From contig NZ_CP016076.1 in assembly GCF_001941625.1 (NCBI RefSeq), positions 5,192,001-5,256,000 of the forward strand: a stretch of DNA of 64,000 bases, written 5' to 3'. The notes under the pieces were generated by a model. It was not told where the DNA came from and did no database searches. It saw only the letters and a program-made list of their open reading frames with translations. Shown here in pieces: positions 1 through 8,457 of the stretch; the stretch's first letter is position 1; the number at the start of each line of letters is the position of its first letter. This DNA is from Actinoalloteichus fjordicus. GTDB taxonomy: Bacteria > Actinomycetota > Actinomycetes > Mycobacteriales > Pseudonocardiaceae. The translations under genes were made by a program, and so were the position numbers.

Positions 1-3000
1 CCTGCCTCGACGAAGACTCGGGCGCCTGCCTCGTACATCGCCTCGATCTGGTCCGCGAAGCGCACCGGGGCCGCGAGCTGCGCGGCGAGTTCCGCGCCCA
101 CCCGGGCGGGGTCCGCCGGGTAGCGGTCCGCGGTGCGGTTCGACCAGACGGGAAGCTCCGCCCGCCCGAACCGCCGATCAGCCAGCGCCGCGCCGAATGC
201 GCGACTCGCCGGGTCCATCAGCGGGCTGTGAAACGCGCAGGCGACCGGGATTCGCCGGGCGCCGAGTCCTGCACCGCGCAGCGCGACGACGGCCTCCCCG
301 ATCGCCGAGGCCGGACCGGAGACGACGGTCTGGGCCGGGGCGTTGTGATTGGCCACCACGACCTGCCCGGCGAGGGCGGCCGCCTCGAGCACCGAGGCCG
401 TCTCCGCCGGACCCGCCGACACCGCCGCCATCGCCCCCTCGACGTCGCGGGCGGCGTCGGAAACCGCCTCGGCCCGCTGCCGGGTCACCGTCACCAGGTC
501 GTCCGGGCTGAGCACCCCGGCGACGCACAACGCGACCAGCTCGCCGTAGCTGTGGCCCGCGACCATCGTCGGGACGACGTCGACGCGCTGGAGAAGTTCG
601 GCGACGAGCAGTCCCGTGCCGCCGAGGGCCTGCTGCGCCACGGTCGTGTCGGTGACGGCCGCGCGCTGGGCCTGTTCGACGGCCTCGGTCAACGGCGCGG
701 GCGGGTAGACGACGCAGGCGCCGTCGGGCACGCCGCGCAGATGACGATGCAGTTCGGGGAAGGCGATGAGCAGCGCGGCCAGCATGCCGGGACGCTGACT
801 GCCCTGTCCGGGGAAGAGCAGCGCCACCTCCGGCGGCGGGCCGGTGCGCCCGAGTTCCGTGGCGCGGAACAGTCCCGAGGCAGGGTCGTCCTCGCCCGCC
901 GAGGCCCGCCCGACCAACTCGGCCAGCTCGTCGAGGTCCGAGGCGACCAGCGCGAGGCCGACCGGACGATCGTGCTCGTCCTGCCAGGCGGCGGCGGTGG
1001 CCGCGAGGTCCCGCAGGCTCCACGGCCTGCCCGCCCGATCGTTGACCTCGAGGTGCTCCCGCAGCCGCGTCAGCACGCGCTGCAGCCCGGCCTCGTCCGC
1101 GGCCCGGAAGAGGAACAGCTCGGCGGGCCACTCCGCACGGCCGGAGGCGGGCGGCGGCCCCAGCGGATCGGCACGCAGGACCGCATGGAAGTTGATCCCG
1201 CCGAAACCGGAGGCACTGACCGCGCCCGCCCGCTCGGCGGCGGGAACGGGCCACGGCCTGGCCCGGCCGCTCAGGGTGAAGGGGCTCGTCTCGGGGTCGT
1301 AGGCGACGTTGGGGCTGCGCACATGGAGGGTGGGCGGCAGCACTCCGGTGTGCAGGGCCAGCGCCGTCTTGACCAGGCCCGCGAGACCGGCCGCGCACTT
1401 GGTGTGCCCGATCTGCGACTTGACCGAGCCGAGCGCGGTGCCGCCCACCCGTGCGCCCGCCGCACCGAAGACTGCGGTCAACGACGTGAGCTCCGCCGCG
1501 TCGCCCGCCACCGTGCCGGTGCCGTGCGCCTCGATCATGCCGACCTCGGCGGGGGACATCCCCGCCTGGGTGTAGGCCCGTCGCAGCGCCCGCTGCTGAC
1601 CTTCCGCCCTGGGTGCGGTCAGCCCGAGCGCACGGCCGTCGCTGGCGCTGCCGACGCCCTTGATCACGGCGTAGACCCGGTCGCCGTCGCGGCGGGCGTC
1701 GGCCAGCCTCTTGAGCGCGACGCAGGCCGCGCCCTCCCCCAGCACGATGCCGTCGGCGGTGCTGTCGAAGGACCGGCATCGGCCGGTCGGCGACAACGCG
1801 CCCACCGAGGAGAACATCAGATAGTCGGAGATGCCGTTGTGCACGTCGACCCCGCCGCACAACACCACGTTGCTGGTGCCCTCGACCAGTTCCTTGCAGG
1901 CGACGTCGAGCGCGGCGAGCGAGGAGGCACAGGCGGCGTCGACGGTGTAGTTCATCCCGCCGAGGTTCAGGCGGTTGGCGATGCGCCCGGAGACGATGTT
2001 GGCCAGCCCGCCGGGGAACGAGTCGCCGGTGAGGCGCGGCAGCGCGGCGTCGAGTTCGGCAGGGACGTCGGCGAGATAGGCGGGCAGCAGCGACCGCATC
2101 GCGAGGGCGCTGCCCAGGTCGCCGCCCGCCTGGACGCCGAAGACCACCGAGGTCCTCCCCCGGTCGAAGTCCCGGTCGCCGAAGGCGTCGACCAGCGCGG
2201 CCTCGGCGACCGTCAACGCCAGCAGCTGGGCGGGGTCGATGCTGGCCAGGGCGGCGGGCGGGATGCCGTGCCGGATGGCATCGAAGGGGACGGGCGGCAG
2301 GAAGCCGCCCCATTTGGAGACCGAGCGGCCGTCGCCGACCACGGCGTCGGATCGGTGGAACAGCGCAGGGTCCCAACGATCGTCGGGCACCTCGACTACC
2401 GAGTCCCGCCCCTCCAGCAGATTCACCCAGAATCGATCGAGGTCGGGGGCGTCGGGGAAGACGCAGCCCATGCCGACGACGGCGATGTCCAGCGGTCGGG
2501 CTGTCTCGGTCTCCGACGGCTCGGCACCGGCCGAGAGGCAGGCGGCGCGCTCCCGGCGGAACTCCTCGGCGCCCGAGGTCACCGCCTCGTGCAGGTCGGC
2601 CATCGTCGTCGGCTCGGAGCGCAGGACGGCGGCCTGACCCGCCATGAACAGTCCGTCGCGGAGCTGTTCGTCGGCGTCGACGCGGGTGAGGCCCTCCGCC
2701 GTCCGGCGGACGCTCTTGGCCGCGATGCGCAGTCGACCGACGTTGAGCCCCTCCAGCTCCGCCCAGATCTGCCGCTCCGGCACGCCCTCGGCGACGAGCC
2801 GAGAACGCACGGCCCCGAACTCCTCGGCGAACGGCGTCGCCAGCGCGCGGGTCACATGGCCGGGAGCGGACTCCAGCAGCTCGGTGCCCTCGGCCACGAG
2901 CACCTGCTGCTGGAAGACCGGGGTGACGGCGCCGTGGGTCACCGCCTCCTCGGTGCACAGGTAGGCGGTGCCCATCAGCACGCCGACCTCCACACCCAGC

Positions 3001-4580
3001 GAGGTCAGCGGGGCGGCCAGCGCGGCCACCATGGCGGCGGATCGGTCGTCGTGCACCCCGCCCGCGAAGAGCACCGCGATGTCGGCGGCCTGCGCCACGC
3101 CCGCGCGGAGCTGATCGAGCAGCACGCCGACCTGCGCCTCCCACAGCGGGAAGCTGTTGCGCGGTCCGATGTGTCCGCCGCACTCGGCACCCTCGAACAC
3201 GAACCGCCGGAGGCCTCGGCCGAGGTACTGCGTCAACAGCGTCGGCGAGGGGACGTGGACGAAGGCGCGGACGCCCGCCTCCTCCAGCGCGGCGGCCTGC
3301 GAGGGCCTGCCGCCCGCGATGATCGCGTGGGTGGGCCTGATCTCCCTGATCACGTCGAACTGGGCCGTGCGGACCTCGTCGGGGACGAATCCCAGGACGC
3401 CGACCCCCCACGGCCGATCGCCGAGGGCGTCCCTGGTCTGTTCCAGCAGCGCCCGGCTCCGCTCCCGGTCGGCCAGGGCCAACGCCACGAAGGGCAGCGC
3501 GCCGTTGGCTGCGACGGCGCCAGCGAAGCCCGCCTGATCGCTGACCCTGGTCATCGGCCCCTGGGCGATCGGCAGTCGGGTGCCGAAGGCGCCGTCCTCG
3601 TAGGAGACCCGGGCGGGCGGCGGCTCGACGGCGGCCTCCATCGTGGCGGCGAGCACCGCACGAACGGCCGTGCCGACGTCGCCGTAGCGCTCGGCGAACA
3701 CCGAGGCCAGCCCACCGTCCTGACCGATCGGGAGCGAGTCCGGCGGCGGCGAGGCGAGCCGAGGAGCAGCCGAGGACGAGGCCTCGGACTCCCGCAGGGG
3801 GCCGGGCGCGGAGCAGGCGGCCGGTAGATCGACCGCTGCCGGGTCGTCCACTGCCGAGGCGGAGTCGACCGGCGGCGCCTCGACGGGCCGGGTCGGCTCG
3901 ACGGCGGCGTTCCGTCCCGCACCGGGCGGCGCGAGCGAAGCGGGCAGGAAACGATGTCCTGCCCGGTACACCGACTCGGAGCCGTCCAGCCGCCGCAGCC
4001 GCGCGGCGACCGATGCCGACGTCTCGGCCTCCGCGAGCAGGGCGAGCTGGACGTCCAGCACCACCCCCGCCGCGCCTGCGGTGAGCGCGGCGGCGGCGGT
4101 GCGCGGGCCGATCCCGCCGCAGATCCACAGCGGCAGGCGGAGATCCGGCTCGGCCAGCAGCCGTTGCAGGAGGATGAGGGAGCTCAGCTCCCCCACCCGG
4201 CCGCCCGACTCGTTGCCCCGCAGCACCAGGCCGTTCGCGCCCGCCCACGCGGCGCGACGTGCCTCGGCGATGTCGGTGACCTCGACCAGCAGCCTCGGTA
4301 CCGCCCCGCAGGCCGGGAGCCGGTCCAGCGCGGGCAGATCGGCGATCACGAGGTCGACGCCCACGAGCATCTCGGCGTCCAGCACCGTCTCCGACGACAC
4401 CCGGACGCCCCATGGGCCTGCGGCCCAGTCTCTGGCCTTGGCCAGCGCCGTCCGCGCCCGGCCGACCCCGGCGCCGAGGTCGAGCACTCCGACACCCCCG
4501 GCCCGGCTCACGGCGCTCACCAGTCGCGCGCTGGGTGCGCCGAGTGGAGTGACCCCGATGATCGCTGCGTCGTCGAGCAC
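1..4580 (-). CDS. PUFA-synthase-like type I PKS (NPD-NPD-KS-AT), 3' end outside window
   Basis: At least 1526 codons are visible and the frame is open at the window edge. In order: a short N-terminal TIM-barrel segment (about residues 1-165, opening IIGVTPLGAPSARLVSAV); a complete nitronate-monooxygenase/PfaD-like FMN domain (about 265-560, with EGAECGGHIGPR); a ketosynthase (about 690-1130); and an acyltransferase from about 1245 (LLFPGQGSQRPGM, GHSYGE near 1340). KS catalytic residues are present: Cys near 884 in DAACASSLAAL, His in EAHGTGT and His in SQIGHTKCAAG. The KS is of the PUFA-synthase type (GRIANRLNLGGMN, GDSFPGG). In PfaA/PfaD systems such proteins build reduced polyketide or fatty chains with a fused enoyl reductase; the product here is unknown. 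The GTG at 4580 was chosen because it precedes the first beta strand; a GTG at 4613 is possible. Partner genes must lie left of the window. Confidence 0.85.
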   Translation of the reverse strand, partial: MLDDAAIIGVTPLGAPSARLVSAVSRAGGVGVLDLGAGVGRARTALAKARDWAAGPWGVRVSSETVLDAEMLVGVDLVIADLPALDRLPACGAVPRLLVEVTDIAEARRAAWAGANGLVLRGNESGGRVGELSSLILLQRLLAEPDLRLPLWICGGIGPRTAAAALTAGAAGVVLDVQLALLAEAETSASVAARLRRLDGSESVYRAGHRFLPASLAPPGAGRNAAVEPTRPVEAPPVDSASAVDDPAAVDLPAACSAPGPLRESEASSSAAPRLASPPPDSLPIGQDGGLASVFAERYGDVGTAVRAVLAATMEAAVEPPPARVSYEDGAFGTRLPIAQGPMTRVSDQAGFAGAVAANGALPFVALALADRERSRALLEQTRDALGDRPWGVGVLGFVPDEVRTAQFDVIREIRPTHAIIAGGRPSQAAALEEAGVRAFVHVPSPTLLTQYLGRGLRRFVFEGAECGGHIGPRNSFPLWEAQVGVLLDQLRAGVAQAADIAVLFAGGVHDDRSAAMVAALAAPLTSLGVEVGVLMGTAYLCTEEAVTHGAVTPVFQQQVLVAEGTELLESAPGHVTRALATPFAEEFGAVRSRLVAEGVPERQIWAELEGLNVGRLRIAAKSVRRTAEGLTRVDADEQLRDGLFMAGQAAVLRSEPTTMADLHEAVTSGAEEFRRERAACLSAGAEPSETETARPLDIAVVGMGCVFPDAPDLDRFWVNLLEGRDSVVEVPDDRWDPALFHRSDAVVGDGRSVSKWGGFLPPVPFDAIRHGIPPAALASIDPAQLLALTVAEAALVDAFGDRDFDRGRTSVVFGVQAGGDLGSALAMRSLLPAYLADVPAELDAALPRLTGDSFPGGLANIVSGRIANRLNLGGMNYTVDAACASSLAALDVACKELVEGTSNVVLCGGVDVHNGISDYLMFSSVGALSPTGRCRSFDSTADGIVLGEGAACVALKRLADARRDGDRVYAVIKGVGSASDGRALGLTAPRAEGQQRALRRAYTQAGMSPAEVGMIEAHGTGTVAGDAAELTSLTAVFGAAGARVGGTALGSVKSQIGHTKCAAGLAGLVKTALALHTGVLPPTLHVRSPNVAYDPETSPFTLSGRARPWPVPAAERAGAVSASGFGGINFHAVLRADPLGPPPASGRAEWPAELFLFRAADEAGLQRVLTRLREHLEVNDRAGRPWSLRDLAATAAAWQDEHDRPVGLALVASDLDELAELVGRASAGEDDPASGLFRATELGRTGPPPEVALLFPGQGSQRPGMLAALLIAFPELHRHLRGVPDGACVVYPPAPLTEAVEQAQRAAVTDTTVAQQALGGTGLLVAELLQRVDVVPTMVAGHSYGELVALCVAGVLSPDDLVTVTRQRAEAVSDAARDVEGAMAAVSAGPAETASVLEAAALAGQVVVANHNAPAQTVVSGPASAIGEAVVALRGAGLGARRIPVACAFHSPLMDPASRAFGAALADRRFGRAELPVWSNRTADRYPADPARVGAELAAQLAAPVRFADQIEAMYEAGARVFVEA

Positions 4581-5359
4581 TGTTCTGACCCCCGCCGTCC
4601 GGCGATTCTGCACTTCCCGGCGCGAGACCCGGGCGAGCAACGGCTCCGCACCCGGCGGCACCGGATTCCCGCCGGATATACCCGGCGGTTCAGCAAAGTA
4701 CTCGACGTCAGATTCGGAACACAAAATTCTACGCCAGCCACCACTCCATCGAGTGATAGTTCGTGATTTTGAGTGATATAACCCCCCTCTTCCTCGGCTT
4801 TTACCGACCCGATAGATTGGCATCTGCCCGCAGCGCGGCATCGCTCGCGTTCGATCCGAGAACCCACGACCCGTCTACATCGCCACCCCGAGAAGCCCGC
4901 CGTGGTCTCACCACGGACCCGATAATGCGTGTTCCGAACAATGTCGCAGGTCGCGGATGCGAAGTACGGCGCATTCGTCCGGAATCATTCCGTGATCTGG
5001 TGGCCGAACCATTCCCGAGACCGACTCCGCGCGTGGCGAGTGGCGGTCTTCGTCGAGCCGCGCCGCTGGCAGGCGCCCGGTTCGCGGCTCGCGCACTCCG
5101 CTGTCTGCGGCCGGTTCCGACGACGCAGGTCGGCGGGCGGCAGCGTCTCGGGCGGTCCGGTCAGCGGTCTGCACCCAACTTGACGTGGGGGCGCGCACGC
5201 GGCCAGCCGGCCGAGCGATCACGGCCAGGACGTCCCGGACGGACTCCGGAACCGACTGCAGGCGTCCCTGGTGTCGGGTCGATCACCGTGTCAGCTGATC
5301 TCCGGCTGGGTACAGGGCAGATGACCGCACTCCGAGGTCACGGATTCCAGGAGGCACCC
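4581..5359. other. 780-bp intergenic region upstream of PKS
   Basis: No convincing gene is seen. It is GC-rich except for an AT-rich stretch at about 4670-4800, the probable PKS promoter zone, which contains the GTGAT repeats annotated separately. Open frames here show no recognisable protein motifs. Confidence 0.6.
4751..4778 (-). promoter_or_regulatory. Three GTGAT direct repeats at 10-bp spacing
   Basis: GTGAT occurs at 4753-4757, 4763-4767 and 4773-4777, one helical turn apart; the outer two extend to GAGTGATA. They lie about 170 bp upstream of the PKS start in the AT-rich promoter zone. Direct repeats at this pitch resemble binding sites of SARP-type activators, but the sequence does not match a known SARP heptamer, so the regulator is only an inference. 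Confidence 0.4.
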
Positions 5360-5527
5360 ATGATCGCCATCATCGCCGCAGTGCTGTTCGGGCTCGCCCT
5401 GATCCTCGACATCGCGGGCGCCTCACTCGGGCTGGTCAGCAGTGGACTGCTGACGACCGCAGGCCTGTTATGTCTGGCCCTGCACCTGGGCGGTGTGGGC
5501 TCGAACCGCCGGGCCCGACGACGGTGA
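5360..5527 (+). CDS. Small membrane protein, 55 aa
   Basis: A start ATG follows a good Shine-Dalgarno (AGGAGG at 5349-5354). The peptide has two hydrophobic stretches, about residues 2-19 and 22-42, and ends in a basic tail (SNRRARRR), the layout of a small two-helix membrane protein with a cytoplasmic C-terminus. Such proteins of about 55 aa are common in actinomycetes and have no assigned function. It stands alone and converges on the sugar-binding protein; a perfect palindrome lies between the two stops. Confidence 0.6.
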   Translation: MIAIIAAVLFGLALILDIAGASLGLVSSGLLTTAGLLCLALHLGGVGSNRRARRR

Positions 5528-5583
5528 GCCTCGTCGCGACGGCCGTCTCGGCCAGGAGGCAGCCGACTCGTCAAGTCGAGACC

Positions 5584-5605
5584 CCGGACCCGAATTCGGG
5601 TCCGG
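5584..5605. terminator. Bidirectional terminator palindrome
   Basis: A perfect 22-bp palindrome (arms CCGGACCCGAA / TTCGGGTCCGG, EcoRI-like centre) lies between the convergent stops at 5527 and 5628. There is no U-run, as is usual for actinobacterial hairpin terminators. Confidence 0.6.
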
Positions 5606-5627
5606 ATCGGGCCGCCCGCCAGGGCCG

Positions 5628-6893
5628 TCAGTCCAGGCTGTCCCGCGCATCGGCGAAGAAGCGCTCGACGCCCTCCGCCACGGTGACCCGCCCGTAGCCG
5701 ATCTCCTCGTCGATGCGGATCAGGGTGCGCTCCACGGCCGAGCCGCCCGGCGGGGGCGGCGGCGGGGTGTCCCGGACGTGCTCCTCGATCGAGGTCTCGT
5801 ATTCGCCCACGAGACCCGCCGGACCCGCCAGGTCGACGTTCTCCTGCTGAGCCACGGTGGCGGGCATTCCCCGGTCGGCCCCGAGCAGGGCGGCGGCCTC
5901 GGGATCGTTGACCAGGAAATCGATCAGCATCGCCGCCTCCTCCGGATGCTCGCTGCGAGCGGAGACGCCCATGAGTGCCGAGGGCTTGAAGTAGGTGCCG
6001 AGTTCGTCGGTGCCGGTGGGCATCGGTCCCAGCGCCAGCGGCGAGCCGTAGGTGTTCTCGGTGCTCAGCATCAGCGTGTCCCAGCCGAACTCCGAGGCCG
6101 ACAGGCCGTGTCCGAGCGGCGTGACCGTGTCGCCTGCGACCACCCGGTCATGCGGCACGACGAGCCCGCGTTCCTGGAGGTCGACGACCATCTCCCAGTA
6201 CTCGGTGAGGTCTGCCTCCTCGAATCCGAGGTCGCCGTCCTCGGTGTAGAGGCTGGCCCCGCGCTGGGCGAGCCAGTTCTCGAAGAAGGTCAGGTGCTGG
6301 CTCCACGAGGTGGTGGGGAACCGCTCCTCGCCGAGATGTGCCTGGAGGGTCTCCAGCGCGCCCTCGAAGTCGGCCCAGCTCCAGCCGACCTCCGGCGGCG
6401 CCAGGCCCGCCTCGGCCCAGACCTCGGGGTCGTACTGGAAGGACAGCGAGGTGCGGCCGACCGGCACGGCGAAGTACTCGTCGCCGACCCGGCCCGCCGC
6501 CTCCATGCCCGGCAGCAGCTCGTCGACGGCGATGATCTCGCCCTCGTACGGCGTCAGGTCGCGCAGTAGCCCGCGCTCGGAGTACTCCCGCAGGTAGCTG
6601 TAGTCGATCTGCATGACGTCCGGCGGATTGCCGCCCGCCGCCTCGGTGGCCAGCCGCTGCCAGTAACTGCCGAACTCGGCGAACGACGTGGCGACGGTGA
6701 TGCCGGGATTCTCCCGCTCGAACATCTCCACCGCCTCGGTGAGCAGTTCGGCGCGTTGATCGTTGCCCCACCAGGTGTAGCGCAGCTCGACCTGACCGTC
6801 GTCGCCACCCGAGCCGCATGCCCCCAGCGCGAGGGCGAGGACGAGAGCCGCTGCCACCGAGGTTGGTCGTCCGCGTCGAGAGCGGTGGATCAT
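5628..6893 (-). CDS. Extracellular sugar-binding lipoprotein (ABC SBP family 1)
   Basis: 421 aa. The N-terminus is a lipoprotein signal: basic residues, a hydrophobic core (VAAALVLALALGAC) and a lipobox Cys followed by GSGGDD. The mature part has the family pattern YTWWGNDQRAELLTEAVEMF and later VMQIDYSYLREYSERGLL. Proteins of this kind capture mono- or oligosaccharides at the membrane for a CUT1-type importer. ATG 6893 was chosen over GTG 6899 because GGAGG sits 5 nt upstream of it. No permease or ATPase gene lies next to it, so it must share a transporter encoded elsewhere. It is divergent from the sugar dehydrogenase gene, with a LacI-like operator between the two. Confidence 0.88.
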   Translation of the reverse strand: MIHRSRRGRPTSVAAALVLALALGACGSGGDDGQVELRYTWWGNDQRAELLTEAVEMFERENPGITVATSFAEFGSYWQRLATEAAGGNPPDVMQIDYSYLREYSERGLLRDLTPYEGEIIAVDELLPGMEAAGRVGDEYFAVPVGRTSLSFQYDPEVWAEAGLAPPEVGWSWADFEGALETLQAHLGEERFPTTSWSQHLTFFENWLAQRGASLYTEDGDLGFEEADLTEYWEMVVDLQERGLVVPHDRVVAGDTVTPLGHGLSASEFGWDTLMLSTENTYGSPLALGPMPTGTDELGTYFKPSALMGVSARSEHPEEAAMLIDFLVNDPEAAALLGADRGMPATVAQQENVDLAGPAGLVGEYETSIEEHVRDTPPPPPPGGSAVERTLIRIDEEIGYGRVTVAEGVERFFADARDSLD

Positions 6894-7071
6894 GAGCACC
6901 TCCGAGTCCGCCGACGGATGCCGAGGCCCGCAGCCGAGCGACGACCCGCCCGTCGTTCTCGCACGTTAAGCGAGAGCCGCGTCACAGCGGCCGTCGCCGG
7001 CCGCAACCGGCCGACGCCGGCCCGGCCTCGTCGCAGGCGTTGAGTCCCGCCGGACGGGCCGATACCGTCGA

Positions 7072-7086
7072 GGGAAAGCGTTTCCC
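7072..7086. promoter_or_regulatory. LacI-family-like operator
   Basis: Arms GGGAAA and TTTCCC flank a central GCG. It lies in the divergent region between the sugar-binding lipoprotein and the Gfo/Idh gene, where a LacI-type repressor would control both. The regulator gene itself is not in the window. Confidence 0.5.
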
Positions 7087-7212
7087 GCAGTTCGGCGGGA
7101 TCGCGAGGTCTCGATCGACGCCGCGTCGATCCCTGCCCGGCGGCGACGCTGCGGCAGCCGAGGTGAGGAGCGCGCCACGTACCGCCCAGGAACCACCCTC
7201 ATCCGCGCCGCC

Positions 7213-8361
7213 GTGATCGGCACCGGCAACATCGCCGACGGCAGGCATCTGCCCGCGCTCCAGGACGCGCCCGACGTCGAGATCGTCGCCGCCGTGGACG
7301 TCGATGAGGATCGAGCCCGCGACTGCGCCGCCAAGTGGGGCATTCCGGCGTCCTATTCGGACGTCGAGACTATGTTGACGCGGGAACAGCCCGATCTCGT
7401 CGTCATCTGCACACCGCCCGCCCTACACCGGGAACAGGCGGTCGCCGCACTACGCGCGGGCGCCTGGGTGCTGTGCGAGAAGCCGCCGTGTCGGTCGCTG
7501 GCTGAGTACGACGAGATCGCGGCTGCCGAAGGCAGCGATCAGACTCAAGCTGCCGAAGGCGACTGTCACGCTTCGGCTGCCGAAGGCGACGGCCACTCCC
7601 CGGCAGGCCCGTACGCCGCCTTCGTGTTCCAGCACCGCTTCGGCTCCGGCGCCGAGCACGCCAGGAGCCTGATCTCGCAGGGCAGGCTCGGTGCGCCGTA
7701 CGTGGCGCTGTGTCAGACCACCTGGTACCGCGACGATGCCTACTACGCCGTCCCGTGGCGCGGCCGGTGGGACACCGAGGGCGGCGGACCCGCGATGGGC
7801 CACGGCATCCACCAGGTGGACCTGCTGTTGGAGCTGATGGGCGACTGGGTCGAGGTGCGAGCGATGGCGGGTCGACTCGCCAGGGACGTGCAGACCGAGG
7901 ACGTCTCCACCGCCTTGGTGCACTTCACCTCCGGGGCCATGGGCTCGGTGATCAACAGCGTGCTCTCGCCGCAGGAGGCGAGCCGCATCCGGGTCGATCT
8001 CGCCGATGCCACGGTGGAGTTGGCCCACGTCTACGGCTACACCAACGACGACTGGACCTACACGCCCGCCCGGCACGTCACGGCGGAGCAGGCCGAGGGC
8101 TGGGGCACGCCTACCACCGACGAGACGGGTTCGCACGCCGGTCAGCTCGCCAGCCTGCTCGCCGACATGCGGGCCGGTCGCAGGCCGAGGTGCAGCGGCG
8201 TGGACGGCAGACGGAGCCTGGAGTTCACCACCGCGATGTACAAGGCCGCGGTGACGGGACGTCCGGTGCGCGCGGGCGAGATCGTCGAGGGCGACCCGTT
8301 CTACACCGATCCCAGCGGCGGTCGCACCGACTGGACACTCGCCGCACAGTCGACCGGCTGA
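7213..8361 (+). CDS. Gfo/Idh/MocA-family NAD(P)-dependent sugar dehydrogenase
   Basis: 382 aa. The Rossmann motif VIGTGNIADG opens the protein, the EKP signature is present (LCEKPPCRSLAEYDE) and the C-terminal domain carries GPAMGHGIHQVDLLLEL with the family's catalytic-type His. It probably oxidises or epimerises a sugar or cyclitol. It precedes a DUF6807 and a cupin gene on the same strand, a likely operon. GTG 7213 is the first canonical start but has no Shine-Dalgarno; in frame at 7177 an ACG lies 6 nt after GAGGAG and would add twelve residues, a more normal N-terminus. After the EKP motif is an unusual 27-residue Ala/Glu/Gly-rich insertion made of three 9-residue repeats. Confidence 0.88.
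   Translation: MIGTGNIADGRHLPALQDAPDVEIVAAVDVDEDRARDCAAKWGIPASYSDVETMLTREQPDLVVICTPPALHREQAVAALRAGAWVLCEKPPCRSLAEYDEIAAAEGSDQTQAAEGDCHASAAEGDGHSPAGPYAAFVFQHRFGSGAEHARSLISQGRLGAPYVALCQTTWYRDDAYYAVPWRGRWDTEGGGPAMGHGIHQVDLLLELMGDWVEVRAMAGRLARDVQTEDVSTALVHFTSGAMGSVINSVLSPQEASRIRVDLADATVELAHVYGYTNDDWTYTPARHVTAEQAEGWGTPTTDETGSHAGQLASLLADMRAGRRPRCSGVDGRRSLEFTTAMYKAAVTGRPVRAGEIVEGDPFYTDPSGGRTDWTLAAQSTG
7522..7602 (+). repeat. Three in-frame 27-bp repeats inside the dehydrogenase gene
   Basis: GCTGCCGAAGGC recurs at 7522, 7549 and 7576, exactly 27 bp apart, encoding AAEGSDQTQ, AAEGDCHAS and AAEGDGHSP. The rest of each unit has diverged. It lies in the loop after the EKP motif, where relatives normally have a short helix. 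Confidence 0.8.
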
Positions 8362-8457
8362 ATTCGACCACCGTCACCCGGCGGCGGCGGTCGAGCGCGA
8401 GACGCGGCGGTGTCGCGGCAGGCGACATCCGAAGACGACAGGAAGAGGACGACGAGC

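Noticed and set aside
178-4413. 1411-codon minus-strand open frame and a 1199-codon plus-strand frame in the PKS region
   Set aside because: Both are Arg/Gly-rich with no domains; the real PKS frame, open at the window edge, carries all catalytic motifs.
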